From positions 1 to 12,706 of the forward strand of contig JABMPK010000035.1 in assembly GCA_013203725.1 (NCBI GenBank): a stretch of 12,706 nucleotides of DNA, written 5' to 3'. Shown here in pieces: positions 1 to 7,782 of the stretch. The position numbers and the translations under genes were made by a program. Source of the stretch: Candidatus Uhrbacteria bacterium (GTDB lineage Bacteria > Patescibacteriota > Patescibacteriia > UBA9934 > UBA11717). The notes under the pieces were generated by a model. It did not search any database. It was given only the letters and a program-made list of their open reading frames with translations, and was not told the origin of the DNA. Each line of letters starts with the position of its first letter. Position 1 is the stretch's first letter.

Positions 1-1891
1 CAACAATATCCTCAAACTCAGTCGGCTTCAGGTCAACAAGATATCGCTGCATTCCCTCCGACTCCAATTGGAATACCCCAACAGTCTCACCGCGTCCAAG
101 GAGCTCAAAAGTAAGCTTATCATCCAGCTCAAGGGCGTCGACGTCGATCTTGTCGCCATGAACCGCATCGATGATCTCCAGCGCCTGCTCGATAATCGTA
201 AGGTTAGACAATCCCAAGAAGTCCATCTTAACCAACCCCGCAGCTTCCACCGGACCCAACGAATACTGGCTAACGTAATCCAGGTCCTCGTGTTGAGATT
301 CCTGAATCGGCACGTAATGCGTAAGCGGTTTGTCCGAGATCACAATTCCACACGCGTGTTGCGATGTATGACGCGGCGTTCCCTCAAGTTTCTGCGCGAG
401 GTCGATCACGCGCTTTGTCATCGAGTTTGACTGGTAGTCGTTGCGCAACTCAACATGTTCAACCTTAGCAATCTCGAGCGGTGTATGTCGGCCCTGTACT
501 GGTAGTGGTATAAGCTTAGAAATTCGGTCGGATTCCTGAAAGTCTAGCCCAAGAACTCGTGCGGCATCACGCACAGCAGCGCGCGGCATCATTGTTCCAA
601 ATGTGATGATTCCCGCAACGTGGTCAGCGCCATACTTGTTACGCACGTAGTCTAGAACCTCGGCTCGGCGCGAGTCCGCGAAGTCCATGTCGATATCTGG
701 CATCGATATTCGGTCGGGGTTCAAGAAACGCTCAAAGAGCAAGTCGTACTTCAAAGGGTCGATGTCAGTAATTTGTAGCGCATACGACAAGATCGATCCC
801 GCAGCCGACCCACGTCCCGGGCCCACCAAAATCTTGTTCTCGCGAGCAAAATTCAAGAAGTCTTGCACAATCAAGAAGTACGATGCGAATCCCATGCTCG
901 ATATGGTCTCAAACTCAAACTCAAACCGATCACGAATCTCCTTCGTCTCTTCAGAGTATCTTTTCTTCAAACCAATTTCACACAGCTCACGCAAATAATC
1001 CGAGTCCTTCTTACCCTCAGGCATCTCGAACACCGGCAAGTAATTGTTGCCAAGGTCGATCTCGACATTACACATGTCCGCAATCTTCTTTGTGTTCTCC
1101 AGCGCCTCTTCGACCGCCGCAAACTCCTTAGCAATCACGTCGGGGTGAACCATGGAGAGGTCAACGTCGATTCCAGACATTCGGCGATAATCCTCCAACG
1201 TCTTCCCTCCCTGAATACAACGCAAAGACTCCCATGCCTCATGGTCGTCAGGGCTTAAGTACACAGAGTTCGAGGTTGCAACAAGCGGAACACCTGTTGT
1301 CTTGGACAATTCAATGAGCTCAGTATTCACCTGTACCTGCTCTGCAGAATCTGGCCGACAAACAAGTTCAAGATAAAAATTACCAACTCCAAACAAGTTC
1401 TGATAAAACAGAGCGACTTCTTCCGCCTTCTTTCTGTCTCCAATCAAAAGCAATGCAGGTATCTGTCCACCAATTCCACCAGATAAACCAATCAGGCCTT
1501 CATGGAGCTCTGCCATGATCTCGTTGTCGATTCTCGCAGTATAGTAAAAACCTTCCAAGAATCCGATACTCGACAACTTCAATAGATTTTTATAACCGAC
1601 ATTATTCTTTGCGAGCAACACAAGCCGCCAAGCAGTTTTGTCGATCCGAGCGCGTTTCAGGTTCCGATGTTCTATAGCAACATGAAAGTCGACTCCAATA
1701 ATCGGCTTCATGTCATTCGCCTTACATTTCTCGTAAAACGGAACGATACCGTACATCGCATCATTATCAGTCAAAGCAATCGCCGTAGCCCCCTGCTCCT
1801 TTGCACGCAAAACAAGCGCTTCGGGACTTGGAAGCGCATTCAGTAAACTGTAATGCGAGTGAACATGAAGTTGAACGAAGTCCTGTGCCAT
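1..1891 (-). CDS. dnaE: DNA polymerase III alpha subunit, N-terminal 630 residues (partial, runs off left edge)
   Basis: Replicative DNA polymerase catalytic subunit; it extends primers at the replication fork with the beta clamp and clamp loader. Translating the minus strand from the ATG at 1891 gives an uninterrupted frame to the window edge. An N-terminal PHP domain (about residues 5-270) opens with QLHVHSHYSLLNAL. The polymerase palm follows, with GPGRGSAAGS and the catalytic motif PDIDMDF at residues 398-404 (Asp401 and Asp403, the same numbers as in E. coli) and the third aspartate, Asp557, in GLVKMDFLGL. The family is usually 1,000-1,200 residues, so roughly half is missing, including the rest of the fingers, the clamp-binding site and any OB fold. 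The PHP metal ligands are largely substituted (see findings). There is no Shine-Dalgarno; a TGG-TAAAAT element ends 6 nt before the ATG, suggesting a leaderless mRNA. Family identity is certain. Confidence 0.97.
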   Translation of the reverse strand, partial: MAQDFVQLHVHSHYSLLNALPSPEALVLRAKEQGATAIALTDNDAMYGIVPFYEKCKANDMKPIIGVDFHVAIEHRNLKRARIDKTAWRLVLLAKNNVGYKNLLKLSSIGFLEGFYYTARIDNEIMAELHEGLIGLSGGIGGQIPALLLIGDRKKAEEVALFYQNLFGVGNFYLELVCRPDSAEQVQVNTELIELSKTTGVPLVATSNSVYLSPDDHEAWESLRCIQGGKTLEDYRRMSGIDVDLSMVHPDVIAKEFAAVEEALENTKKIADMCNVEIDLGNNYLPVFEMPEGKKDSDYLRELCEIGLKKRYSEETKEIRDRFEFEFETISSMGFASYFLIVQDFLNFARENKILVGPGRGSAAGSILSYALQITDIDPLKYDLLFERFLNPDRISMPDIDMDFADSRRAEVLDYVRNKYGADHVAGIITFGTMMPRAAVRDAARVLGLDFQESDRISKLIPLPVQGRHTPLEIAKVEHVELRNDYQSNSMTKRVIDLAQKLEGTPRHTSQHACGIVISDKPLTHYVPIQESQHEDLDYVSQYSLGPVEAAGLVKMDFLGLSNLTIIEQALEIIDAVHGDKIDVDALELDDKLTFELLGRGETVGVFQLESEGMQRYLVDLKPTEFEDIV

Positions 1892-2158
1892 GGCCAGATT
1901 TTACCAGAGATCGCACACATAAGAAATATTGACGGTATAGACGTAATATGGGGCGGATAAGTTGGAAAAGATTTCAACATACTACCCAATGAATACAGGC
2001 CTCGATCATCAATAATTATTGCCCACGAAAACAAATGTTCACGTTTTCAAACCCACCTGAGTTCTAGAACGTGAAATGCCGAAATGTTTTAAATCAATGA
2101 ACTGTATTGAGCGGTAGACATCGTGTGTATGTGTGCTAATGTTCACTTTGGAGAAACT
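1892..2158. other. Divergent intergenic region between dnaE and the P-loop kinase gene
   Basis: This 267-nt A+T-rich spacer holds the start regions of both divergent genes. I see no small gene in it. It contains an 8-bp inverted repeat, TTCACGTT at 2038-2045 and AACGTGAA at 2068-2075, with a 10-bp perfect palindrome GTTCTAGAAC (2061-2070) overlapping the right arm. AATGTTCAC occurs twice, at 2034-2042 and 2138-2146, the second copy just before the kinase ribosome binding site. These could be binding sites, but nothing identifies a regulator. A weak promoter for the plus-strand gene may be TAGACA (2115-2120) with a poor -10 near 2137-2142. Confidence 0.5.
1898..1907 (-). promoter_or_regulatory. 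Putative extended -10 promoter of dnaE
   Basis: Read on the minus strand this is CTGGTAAAAT: a TGn extension followed by TAAAAT (5 of 6 to TATAAT). It ends 6 nt before the dnaE ATG, so transcription should start at or next to the start codon. No good -35 hexamer was seen, which is tolerable for an extended -10. The same CTGGTA head precedes rseP and the 133-residue hypothetical gene. Confidence 0.4.
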
Positions 2159-2677
2159 ATGCAAAAACTCATTGTTATCTGTGGAGCGCCAGGGACCGGG
2201 AAAACGACTCTGTCCGAGGTGCTCTCGAGGCGATTGAACGTCGTATGCCTGAACAAGGACGTAATCAAAGAGCGTCTGTACGAGCTCATGGATATGTCTA
2301 CACTCGACGACAGCAGAGTAGCTGGGCGTATTTCTATCAAGCTCTTGAAGCATCTGGCCGAGATCCAGCTGCAACGTGGAGTCGACTTGATCATCGAGTC
2401 ACCTTTCACGTTCCCCGGCGACAACGAGATGCTCGCTGCATGGCAAGACAGATTCGGACTGAGACTTGTCTGCATCGAGTGCACAGTAAAACCAAGCATT
2501 CGTACATTTCGCTTCGTGACTAGACCTAGACATGCGTGTCATCACGATGTTGATCGCGCGACCGTAGACGACCCCATGGACACGAATCCGCTTGCACACC
2601 TGCCCGGCGAGGTCATCCGTGTCGACACAGATCGTCCCGTGAACGATATCGTGAACGAAGTACTTGCCGCAATCTAA
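2159..2677 (+). CDS. P-loop (AAA_33-type) kinase-like ATP-binding protein
   Basis: A 172-residue cytoplasmic protein of the P-loop kinase superfamily, probably a small-molecule or nucleic-acid phosphotransferase of unknown substrate. It starts MQKLIVICGAPGTGKTTL, a first beta strand followed directly by a Walker A motif (GAPGTGKTT, residues 9-17). LNKDVIKERLYELMD follows at 31-45, where related kinases bind substrate, then a hydrophobic strand ending in an acidic residue (LIIESPF, 77-83), and an Arg-rich stretch (RTFRFVTRPRHACHH, 115-129) like the lid of AAA_33 and zeta-toxin-like kinases. The ATG at 2159 is preferred over the in-frame ATG at 2123 because GGAG at 2150-2153 sits 5 nt before it and the extra residues match nothing in the fold. 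It is monocistronic, with a terminator directly downstream. No antitoxin-like partner is adjacent, so a toxin role has no support here. Confidence 0.85.
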   Translation: MQKLIVICGAPGTGKTTLSEVLSRRLNVVCLNKDVIKERLYELMDMSTLDDSRVAGRISIKLLKHLAEIQLQRGVDLIIESPFTFPGDNEMLAAWQDRFGLRLVCIECTVKPSIRTFRFVTRPRHACHHDVDRATVDDPMDTNPLAHLPGEVIRVDTDRPVNDIVNEVLAAI

Positions 2678-2678
2678 A

Positions 2679-2707
2679 ACTCGAGCCTGAGCTCGAGTCT
2701 TTTTTTT
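2679..2707 (+). terminator. Rho-independent terminator between convergent genes
   Basis: Perfect 8-bp stem ACTCGAGC / GCTCGAGT with a CTGA loop (2679-2698), followed by a T tract (2700-2707). It begins 1 nt after the kinase stop codon. On the minus strand the same hairpin is followed by TTTT, so it may also serve, more weakly, as the end of the rseP-pheST operon. Confidence 0.9.
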
Positions 2708-2711
2708 ACTA

Positions 2712-3008
2712 TTATTTTTCTTCTCGTTTCTCGTCCCACTGCTTCTTTACCGTACGCAACGCTGACCCCGCTGCAGCTGTTGCAACGTTTGCGAATGCGT
2801 CGATCAACTTTCCGTGATGGTCCAATTTATCTTTCACACCATTGATTGCAGACTCGATCTTTACCAGAACATGCCGCGCTTCGTCTAGCGCCAAGTGAAC
2901 TCTTCGCATTACCATAGCAACGTGATAAATCGCCCAGCAAAGGAACGCTGTAAACCAAAGCGCGCAAAATGCAAGCACGATCCAAAGGATGTCGAGTGAG
3001 TCGATCAT
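2712..3008 (-). CDS. Small single-pass membrane protein, DUF948-like
   Basis: A 98-residue protein with one strongly hydrophobic N-terminal segment (about residues 6-30, containing ILWIVLAFCALWFTAFLCW) followed by a charged helical tail (about 35-98) with heptad-like spacing, rich in Glu, Lys and Asp and ending KREEK. This is the layout of DUF948-like proteins, with an N-terminal anchor and a cytoplasmic amphipathic helix; their function is not established. The ATG at 3008 is chosen because GGAGGT (3013-3018) lies 4 nt upstream. An in-frame ATG at 3032 would add 8 residues but has no such site. It follows the pheT stop by 25 nt and is the last gene of the operon. Family assignment is by resemblance only; that it is a real gene is well supported by start site, membrane segment and context. 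Confidence 0.75.
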   Translation of the reverse strand: MIDSLDILWIVLAFCALWFTAFLCWAIYHVAMVMRRVHLALDEARHVLVKIESAINGVKDKLDHHGKLIDAFANVATAAAGSALRTVKKQWDEKREEK

Positions 3009-3012
3009 AGGC

Positions 3013-3018
3013 ACCTCC
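3013..3018 (-). promoter_or_regulatory. Strong Shine-Dalgarno of the DUF948-like gene
   Basis: GGAGGT on the minus strand, 4 nt before the ATG at 3008. It fixes the start of this gene and is the only clear ribosome binding site in the rseP-pheS-pheT operon. Confidence 0.75.
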
Positions 3019-3047
3019 ATTATAACAGACAAGTTAGTCTCTGATAA
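3019..3047 (-). promoter_or_regulatory. Possible internal promoter before the DUF948-like gene
   Basis: On the minus strand, TTATCA (3042-3047) lies 17 nt upstream of a perfect TATAAT (3019-3024). Transcription from it would begin near 3012, inside or after the Shine-Dalgarno GGAGGT, so such an mRNA would be essentially leaderless. This conflicts with the good ribosome binding site, and the hexamers may be chance. Confidence 0.3.
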
Positions 3048-5439
3048 CTACGCTATGTGTTGATATCAATGCGTCGGTAATTTTTTTCATGTCAGCGTCG
3101 ACTTCTTCCGATGTCAACGTACGACTTGATGCAAGATCTAGATGCACCGCGAGAGATTTCTTACCACTCTCGATTTGAGAACCTCTGTACAGATCGAACA
3201 GTTCTATCTTCTTCAACAACGTCGAGTTGGTCATCATCGTCGCCTCAAGTTCACCATACGAGATATGCTCGTCTACAAGCAAAGCAAGGTCCCGCAACGC
3301 AGCCGGAAACTCCGAAGGCTCACTGTAACTTGGGTCGAGTTTCATGTGCTTTTCCAGTTCCGGCAAGTCGATCTCGAGCAATGCAATTTTGTGCTCAATC
3401 CCAAACGCTTGAACAACTATTGGGTGCACTTCACCGAGCGTCCCAACAGCATCGCCACCAACCATGATTTGTGCCGAGCGTCCTGGATGCCATTGCCCAG
3501 ATAAACCGTTTCTAGAAAGCTCGAAAGCAACATGATACTTACTCATGATAATTTCTAGCGAGCCTTTTATGTGACGGAACAAATTTTCTCCACCAACATC
3601 GTCAACGATCGCCACCATCAACATCGAACGCTCGTCAGGCAAGTCGCCATCTCTCTTCAAGTACACGCGCTGAAGCTCGAACAATCTCTCAACTCCGTCA
3701 CGATGCTCGTTGTCTGCAATCGTGCGCAGCATGTTTGGAATTAACGACGGTCGCATCAATGCTTGGTCATTCGCCAACGGATTCACAACCGTGAGTCCAA
3801 GAGCAGGGTCGACCCCGGCACGACGCGCGTCCTCTGGATCTATGAACGAGTTTGCATATACCTCTGTCCATCCAGATCCTGACAACATATCCTTGATCTC
3901 ATTCTCGCGATCCAACAGATGATCTCGGTCTCTACGCGGGATAACACCAGACGGTATCGTACTGGGCAAGTTCTCGTAACCGTAAAGACGCGCGATCTCT
4001 TCAATCAGATCAACATCTGCCTCAATGTCCATGTCGCGCCAAAACGGCACCTTAACCTCGTGCACGCCGTCTTCTTCTGTGTCAGATATCGCAAACCCTA
4101 GCCTAGTCAACATACCAATCTGCGTATCCGTGTCGATTTCTATACCTATCAACTTGTTTACTTTATCTGGTCTCAAGTAGAAGACCTTGTTCATATACTC
4201 ACCGCGGCGAACATCCTTAACCGAACTTACAACTTTCCCGTTCGCGATCTCCTGCAACAACTCAACCGCTCGCGCCATTCCGTACGCCGCCAACTCTGTA
4301 GACAAACCTTTCTCGTACAAAGCCTGCGAGTCTGACTGCAAGTTCAGCGCGCGCCATGTACCACGAATTGACAACGGCTCAAACGTTGCGGCCTCTAGAA
4401 CTATTGTCTTGGTGTCACTCGTAACACCAGAATCCAAACCACCCATCACGCCCCCAACTGCAACCGGCTTTGAACCGTCTGCAATCACAAGCATGCCGTC
4501 CTCGAGGTCGTACTCCTTCTCATCAAGTGCGTTAAACTTCTCACCATTCTTTGCAGAGCGAACAACAATCTTTCCGCCATCAAGTTTCTGAAAATCAAAC
4601 GCGTGCATCGGCTGACCGAGTTCAATGCGCACAAAGTTTGTAACGTCAACGATATTGTTGATTGGTTTTGCGCCCGCAAGTATTAATTTTTTCTGTAGCC
4701 ACCAAGGTGACGGACCAACCTCCACATCCATCAAAAGGCCCATGTATCTTGGACACAAATCTTGTTCATCCACAGATACGCTGAACACATATTTATCCTC
4801 GCCATTAAACGAAGGAATATTCGGCTCCTTGGTGAACGGGTCATCCATGTCTCCCAGAGCTGCGGCACATGCCTCTCGCGCCTGCCCCACAACCGCCATA
4901 CCGTCTGGTCGATTTGTAGTCATTTCAATATCAAAAATCGTATCTTCAAGACCCAGAACCTCGGACACTGGCATTCCAATATCCGACTCCTTTACGAGTA
5001 CTTCAAGATCCCAAATACCGGTTCCGGGTCCAAGGCCCTGAAATCCAAGCTCCTCAGCCGCGCATATCATCCCAAAACTTTCCTCGCCACGAATCTTGGT
5101 CTCCTTCAAAGTGACCTCATCGTCACCATGCCATGCAACAAAAGCACCGGGCAACGCAACGGCGACAAACTGCCCGCCCTTGATATTCGTTCCGCCACAC
5201 ACGATTTTTACTGTATTGCCATCATTAACCTCAACAATGACCAGTTGAAGCTTGTCGGCATTTGGATGTGGGTCGATCTCCTTGATTCTGCCAACTATAA
5301 CTTTGTCTAAATATCTGTCTACTTTAATCTTACGTTCAACTTCATTGCCAACCAAAGACAAACGCTTTGCAAATGCCTCAACATCTACATCGGTCTTACA
5401 AAATTCCTTTAGCCAACTGAATGGTATCAATGTATTCAT
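3034..5439 (-). CDS. pheT: Phenylalanine--tRNA ligase beta subunit
   Basis: The 801-residue beta subunit of the alpha2-beta2 phenylalanyl-tRNA synthetase, which charges tRNA-Phe; beta carries the editing and tRNA-binding domains. In order: N-terminal region with SWLKEFC, an EMAP/OB-type tRNA-binding domain (about 45-155, VIVGRIKEIDPHPNADKLQLV), the B3/B4 editing domain (about 205-395, with NIVDVTNFV and LGQPMHAFD), the B5 domain (about 415-490), a catalytic-like core ending in HPGRSA (651-656) and the C-terminal FDX-ACB anticodon-binding domain (about 707-801, PAALRDLALLVDE). Length is normal. The frame extends 11 codons further upstream, but MNTLIPFSWL fits the family start and lies 1 nt after the pheS stop, so translation is probably coupled to pheS. 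No Shine-Dalgarno is visible. Certain family call. Confidence 0.97.
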   Translation of the reverse strand: MNTLIPFSWLKEFCKTDVDVEAFAKRLSLVGNEVERKIKVDRYLDKVIVGRIKEIDPHPNADKLQLVIVEVNDGNTVKIVCGGTNIKGGQFVAVALPGAFVAWHGDDEVTLKETKIRGEESFGMICAAEELGFQGLGPGTGIWDLEVLVKESDIGMPVSEVLGLEDTIFDIEMTTNRPDGMAVVGQAREACAAALGDMDDPFTKEPNIPSFNGEDKYVFSVSVDEQDLCPRYMGLLMDVEVGPSPWWLQKKLILAGAKPINNIVDVTNFVRIELGQPMHAFDFQKLDGGKIVVRSAKNGEKFNALDEKEYDLEDGMLVIADGSKPVAVGGVMGGLDSGVTSDTKTIVLEAATFEPLSIRGTWRALNLQSDSQALYEKGLSTELAAYGMARAVELLQEIANGKVVSSVKDVRRGEYMNKVFYLRPDKVNKLIGIEIDTDTQIGMLTRLGFAISDTEEDGVHEVKVPFWRDMDIEADVDLIEEIARLYGYENLPSTIPSGVIPRRDRDHLLDRENEIKDMLSGSGWTEVYANSFIDPEDARRAGVDPALGLTVVNPLANDQALMRPSLIPNMLRTIADNEHRDGVERLFELQRVYLKRDGDLPDERSMLMVAIVDDVGGENLFRHIKGSLEIIMSKYHVAFELSRNGLSGQWHPGRSAQIMVGGDAVGTLGEVHPIVVQAFGIEHKIALLEIDLPELEKHMKLDPSYSEPSEFPAALRDLALLVDEHISYGELEATMMTNSTLLKKIELFDLYRGSQIESGKKSLAVHLDLASSRTLTSEEVDADMKKITDALISTHSVVIRD

Positions 5440-5440
5440 A

Positions 5441-6487
5441 CTAGAATTGTTGCAGAAATCGTACGTCGCCACTGTACATAGTACGTAAGTCAGATATATT
5501 CAGTCCCGCACGCATAGAAACCGTGCGTTCCAGACCCCAGCCAAACGCAAGTCCACTGTATTTTTCTGGATCGACTCCTCCGGCCCTCAATACATCTGGA
5601 TGAAGCATACCCGCACCGCCAAGCTCTACCCAGCCGTCCTTACACATACGGCAGCCAATGCCTTGGCAAAGCCCGCACGAAATATCAACTTCGAACGACG
5701 GCTCAGTGAACCTAAAGTGATGCGGCCTCAACCGAATTTCGCGTTCAGGACCAAAGTATTCTTTTGCAAAATGATCGAACAGTCCCTTAAGGTCAGTTAC
5801 GGTCACACCTTCGTCTATCAACAATCCTTCAAACTGGTGAAACATAGGAACATGACTCACGTCCGACTGTCGTCGGTACGTCTTGTTGATGTTCATCATG
5901 CGTATCGGCAAGTCGCCTCGTTCCATTTCGCGCACGTCTCCGTTTGTAGTATGTGGAGTCAAAACCATCTTTCCCTTCTTATCATCAGTCGGCGCGTCAA
6001 TGAAAAACGTCTCCCAGTTGTCTCGTGCAGGATGATCCGGACCAACTCGCAAAGTCTCAAACGCGTACCACTCCCATTCAACCTCTGGGTGACGAACACG
6101 AGTAAAACCTAGACGCGCAAAAATAGCCTCGATCTCTCGGATCGCGGTAGTAGTCATGTGCAGGTGTCCAACAGGTGGAGCGATCCCGGGGAGAGTGATG
6201 TCGACAGCTTCTTCCGTAGCGAGCCCTTCCAAGCGCACTCGTTCAAGCTCAAGATCTTTTGCTTCAACTGCAATTTCCATCGATCGTTTAGCCTCGTTCG
6301 CCTCTTGACCGGCGGCTTTACGCTCATCGACGCTCATGTCTTTCAATAATCGCATCACGTCCTGCAATCCGCTTTTACGCCCCAAATACTTAACACGAAG
6401 CGCTTCAAGTTGATCGCTATCTGCAACCGAACCAAGATCTCCTTCAAAGGAAGTCTTTAATGTTTGTAATTCATCTTTAAAACTCAT
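5441..6487 (-). CDS. pheS: Phenylalanine--tRNA ligase alpha subunit
   Basis: The 348-residue catalytic alpha subunit of the class II synthetase; it forms Phe-AMP and transfers Phe to tRNA-Phe. An N-terminal coiled coil (about 1-90) binds the tRNA. The catalytic domain contains HPARDNWETFFI (152-163), motif 2 (TYRRQSDVSHVPMFHQFEG, 203-221) and motif 3 (AFGWGLERTVSM, 314-325), and ends DVRFLQQF as the family does. Four cysteines in CGLCQGIGCRMC (271-282) reproduce the CxxC...CxxC cluster seen in many bacterial PheS proteins. The start at 6487 is the family-like one but has only a weak AAG-type upstream sequence. It lies 16 nt after the rseP stop and 1 nt before pheT, so the three genes should be co-transcribed. 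Certain family call. Confidence 0.97.
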   Translation of the reverse strand: MSFKDELQTLKTSFEGDLGSVADSDQLEALRVKYLGRKSGLQDVMRLLKDMSVDERKAAGQEANEAKRSMEIAVEAKDLELERVRLEGLATEEAVDITLPGIAPPVGHLHMTTTAIREIEAIFARLGFTRVRHPEVEWEWYAFETLRVGPDHPARDNWETFFIDAPTDDKKGKMVLTPHTTNGDVREMERGDLPIRMMNINKTYRRQSDVSHVPMFHQFEGLLIDEGVTVTDLKGLFDHFAKEYFGPEREIRLRPHHFRFTEPSFEVDISCGLCQGIGCRMCKDGWVELGGAGMLHPDVLRAGGVDPEKYSGLAFGWGLERTVSMRAGLNISDLRTMYSGDVRFLQQF

Positions 6488-6503
6488 ATCTTACTTTAAC
6501 GAT

Positions 6504-7583
6504 CTATCCTGCAATCAGGTTCATTATGTCCTTATACGTTACCAAAACTACCAGAATCATCAATAGCGCGAACCCTATCGCATGCGTCATACCCTCCAAT
6601 CGCGCGGTAACTGGCTTTCGGCGTATGGCCTCTACTCCCAGGAAAAAGATTCGCCCGCCATCAAGCGCTGGGAATGGGATGATGTTTAAAATAGCGAGGT
6701 TAATGCTAAGCATTGCAGCGAAATGTATCAAGTATATGAATCCAAGGTCTGCAATCTCTCCAGTCAACACGGCGATTCCAACAGGACCTGCGACAGCATC
6801 TCCCGCTCCATTCCCTGTAATCAAGCCATGAATCAGATCAACAAAGCCTACAGCAGTTGCAGACGTCAAATTAACCGTTGCAACTCCCCCCTGCCATATA
6901 GATGAGAACGGACCGTACTGCACCATGCCAACCGTTGCGAGCTGAGTTCCGATTGCAACAAGGTCGTCTTCTATAAGTTCCGGCGCAACATGCACATCTA
7001 TTGACTCTCCCTTACGCTCCACCGTCAATGTAGCTTCCGTGCCTTCAGGTATAAGACCAATCTGCTCGCGAGCTTGTTCGGAGTCGATCACCGATGTTCC
7101 GTCTATCACAGTCAGATGGTCGCCAAGCATTATGCCCGCCCTGTCCGCCGCGGAGTCTGGAAGCACGAACAAGACTTCAACGTGCGCGTCCTTCACAGTT
7201 GCAGAACCAAGATCAGCATCGTCCAGTATTGCAGGAAGTCCTGCCATGAAACCAACAGACAAAAGTACCCACGCCAACATAATGTTCATTGCAACTCCAG
7301 CGATCAAAACCAAGAACCGTTTCCACTTTGGCTTGCTCGCAAAACTGTCTGTATCCTCGCTATCCTCACCGCTCTCTCCGTGAATCTTCACAAACCCTCC
7401 GAGCGGGATCAAGTTGATTGTGTATTCCGTACCGCCTTTTTTATAAGCGAACAGTCGTGGAGGAAAGCCGAATCCAAACTCGTCCACCCTCATCCCAGAC
7501 CACTTAGCTACGGCGAAATGCCCAAGTTCGTGAACAAATACGAGAAGAGATAGTACAATTAAAAAAATCAATATAGTTGTCAT
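6504..7583 (-). CDS. rseP: RIP (site-2 protease family, M50) zinc metalloprotease
   Basis: A 359-residue multi-pass inner-membrane protease that cleaves substrates within the membrane, typically anti-sigma factors or signal-peptide remnants. The first membrane segment carries HELGH (residues 18-22; zinc ligands His18 and His22, catalytic Glu19). A further membrane segment lies at about 88-115. One PDZ domain follows (about 125-205, with PDSAADRAGIMLGDHLTVIDG), then AGPVGIA (265-271), the third zinc-ligand motif NIIPFPALDGG (300-310, Asp308) and a last membrane segment (about 333-350). The single PDZ is the short form; E. coli RseP has two. First gene of the operon. There is no Shine-Dalgarno, and a TGG-TATACT element ends 10 nt before the ATG. 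The substrate is unknown; no anti-sigma factor gene is in the window. Confidence 0.95.
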   Translation of the reverse strand: MTTILIFLIVLSLLVFVHELGHFAVAKWSGMRVDEFGFGFPPRLFAYKKGGTEYTINLIPLGGFVKIHGESGEDSEDTDSFASKPKWKRFLVLIAGVAMNIMLAWVLLSVGFMAGLPAILDDADLGSATVKDAHVEVLFVLPDSAADRAGIMLGDHLTVIDGTSVIDSEQAREQIGLIPEGTEATLTVERKGESIDVHVAPELIEDDLVAIGTQLATVGMVQYGPFSSIWQGGVATVNLTSATAVGFVDLIHGLITGNGAGDAVAGPVGIAVLTGEIADLGFIYLIHFAAMLSINLAILNIIPFPALDGGRIFFLGVEAIRRKPVTARLEGMTHAIGFALLMILVVLVTYKDIMNLIAG

Positions 7584-7593
7584 ATGTGGAGAG

Positions 7594-7602
7594 AGTATAC
7601 CA
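7594..7602 (-). promoter_or_regulatory. Putative extended -10 promoter of the rseP-pheST operon
   Basis: On the minus strand this reads TGG-TATACT (5 of 6 to TATAAT, with the TGn extension). The hexamer ends 10 nt before the rseP ATG, which predicts a 5' leader of about 4 nt. No convincing -35 is present; CTGAAA lies too close, at 15 nt. Confidence 0.45.
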
Positions 7603-7740
7603 GATGTTGAAGCGTTTCAGTAGATTGGAGACTCTTGGCTAGCAATTGTAAATTATAAATTGTAAATCAAGGTCTAATTTGATAATTTTAAGTATACAAA
7701 TTATTGCTTGAGCGTACTTTTTTCACAACTAAACAAACCA

Positions 7741-7765
7741 CGCCCGCACCAGATTGGTGCGGGCG
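7741..7765 (-). terminator. Probable terminator of the 133-residue hypothetical gene
   Basis: Perfect 11-bp stem CGCCCGCACCA / TGGTGCGGGCG with a 3-nt loop, 17 nt beyond the minus-strand stop codon. On the minus strand the hairpin is followed by TGGTTTGTTTAG, which is T-rich rather than a clean T run, so termination may be moderate. The stem core CCCGCACC recurs in the terminator of the neighbouring hypothetical gene. Confidence 0.7.
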
Positions 7766-7782
7766 CGTGAGGGTGTGTGGGC

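Larger units (their letters stand above)
7584..7782. other. A+T-rich spacer between rseP and the G+C-rich patch
   Basis: The 199 nt hold the rseP promoter, a very A+T-rich stretch (about 7640-7705) and the hairpin that ends the upstream minus-strand gene. Within the A+T-rich stretch AATTGTAAAT occurs twice, at 7644-7653 and 7658-7667. No gene is visible. The composition changes sharply near 7735, where the G+C-rich patch begins. Confidence 0.6.

Noticed and set aside
1840..2034. 64-codon minus-strand frame crossing the dnaE start
   Set aside because: It overlaps the dnaE start in another frame, has no start signal and resembles no protein.
2061..2070. GTTCTAGAAC palindrome as an SOS (LexA) box
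   Set aside because: LexA boxes of the Gram-positive type have the half-sites in the opposite order (GAAC-n4-GTTC), and the neighbouring genes are not SOS genes.
2123..2158. Upstream in-frame ATG giving the P-loop kinase 12 more residues
   Set aside because: The downstream ATG has GGAG at the right distance and starts directly at the first beta strand of the fold.
2679..2698. Hairpin after the kinase gene as a mobile palindrome
   Set aside because: A short perfect stem followed directly by eight T residues at a stop codon is a textbook terminator.
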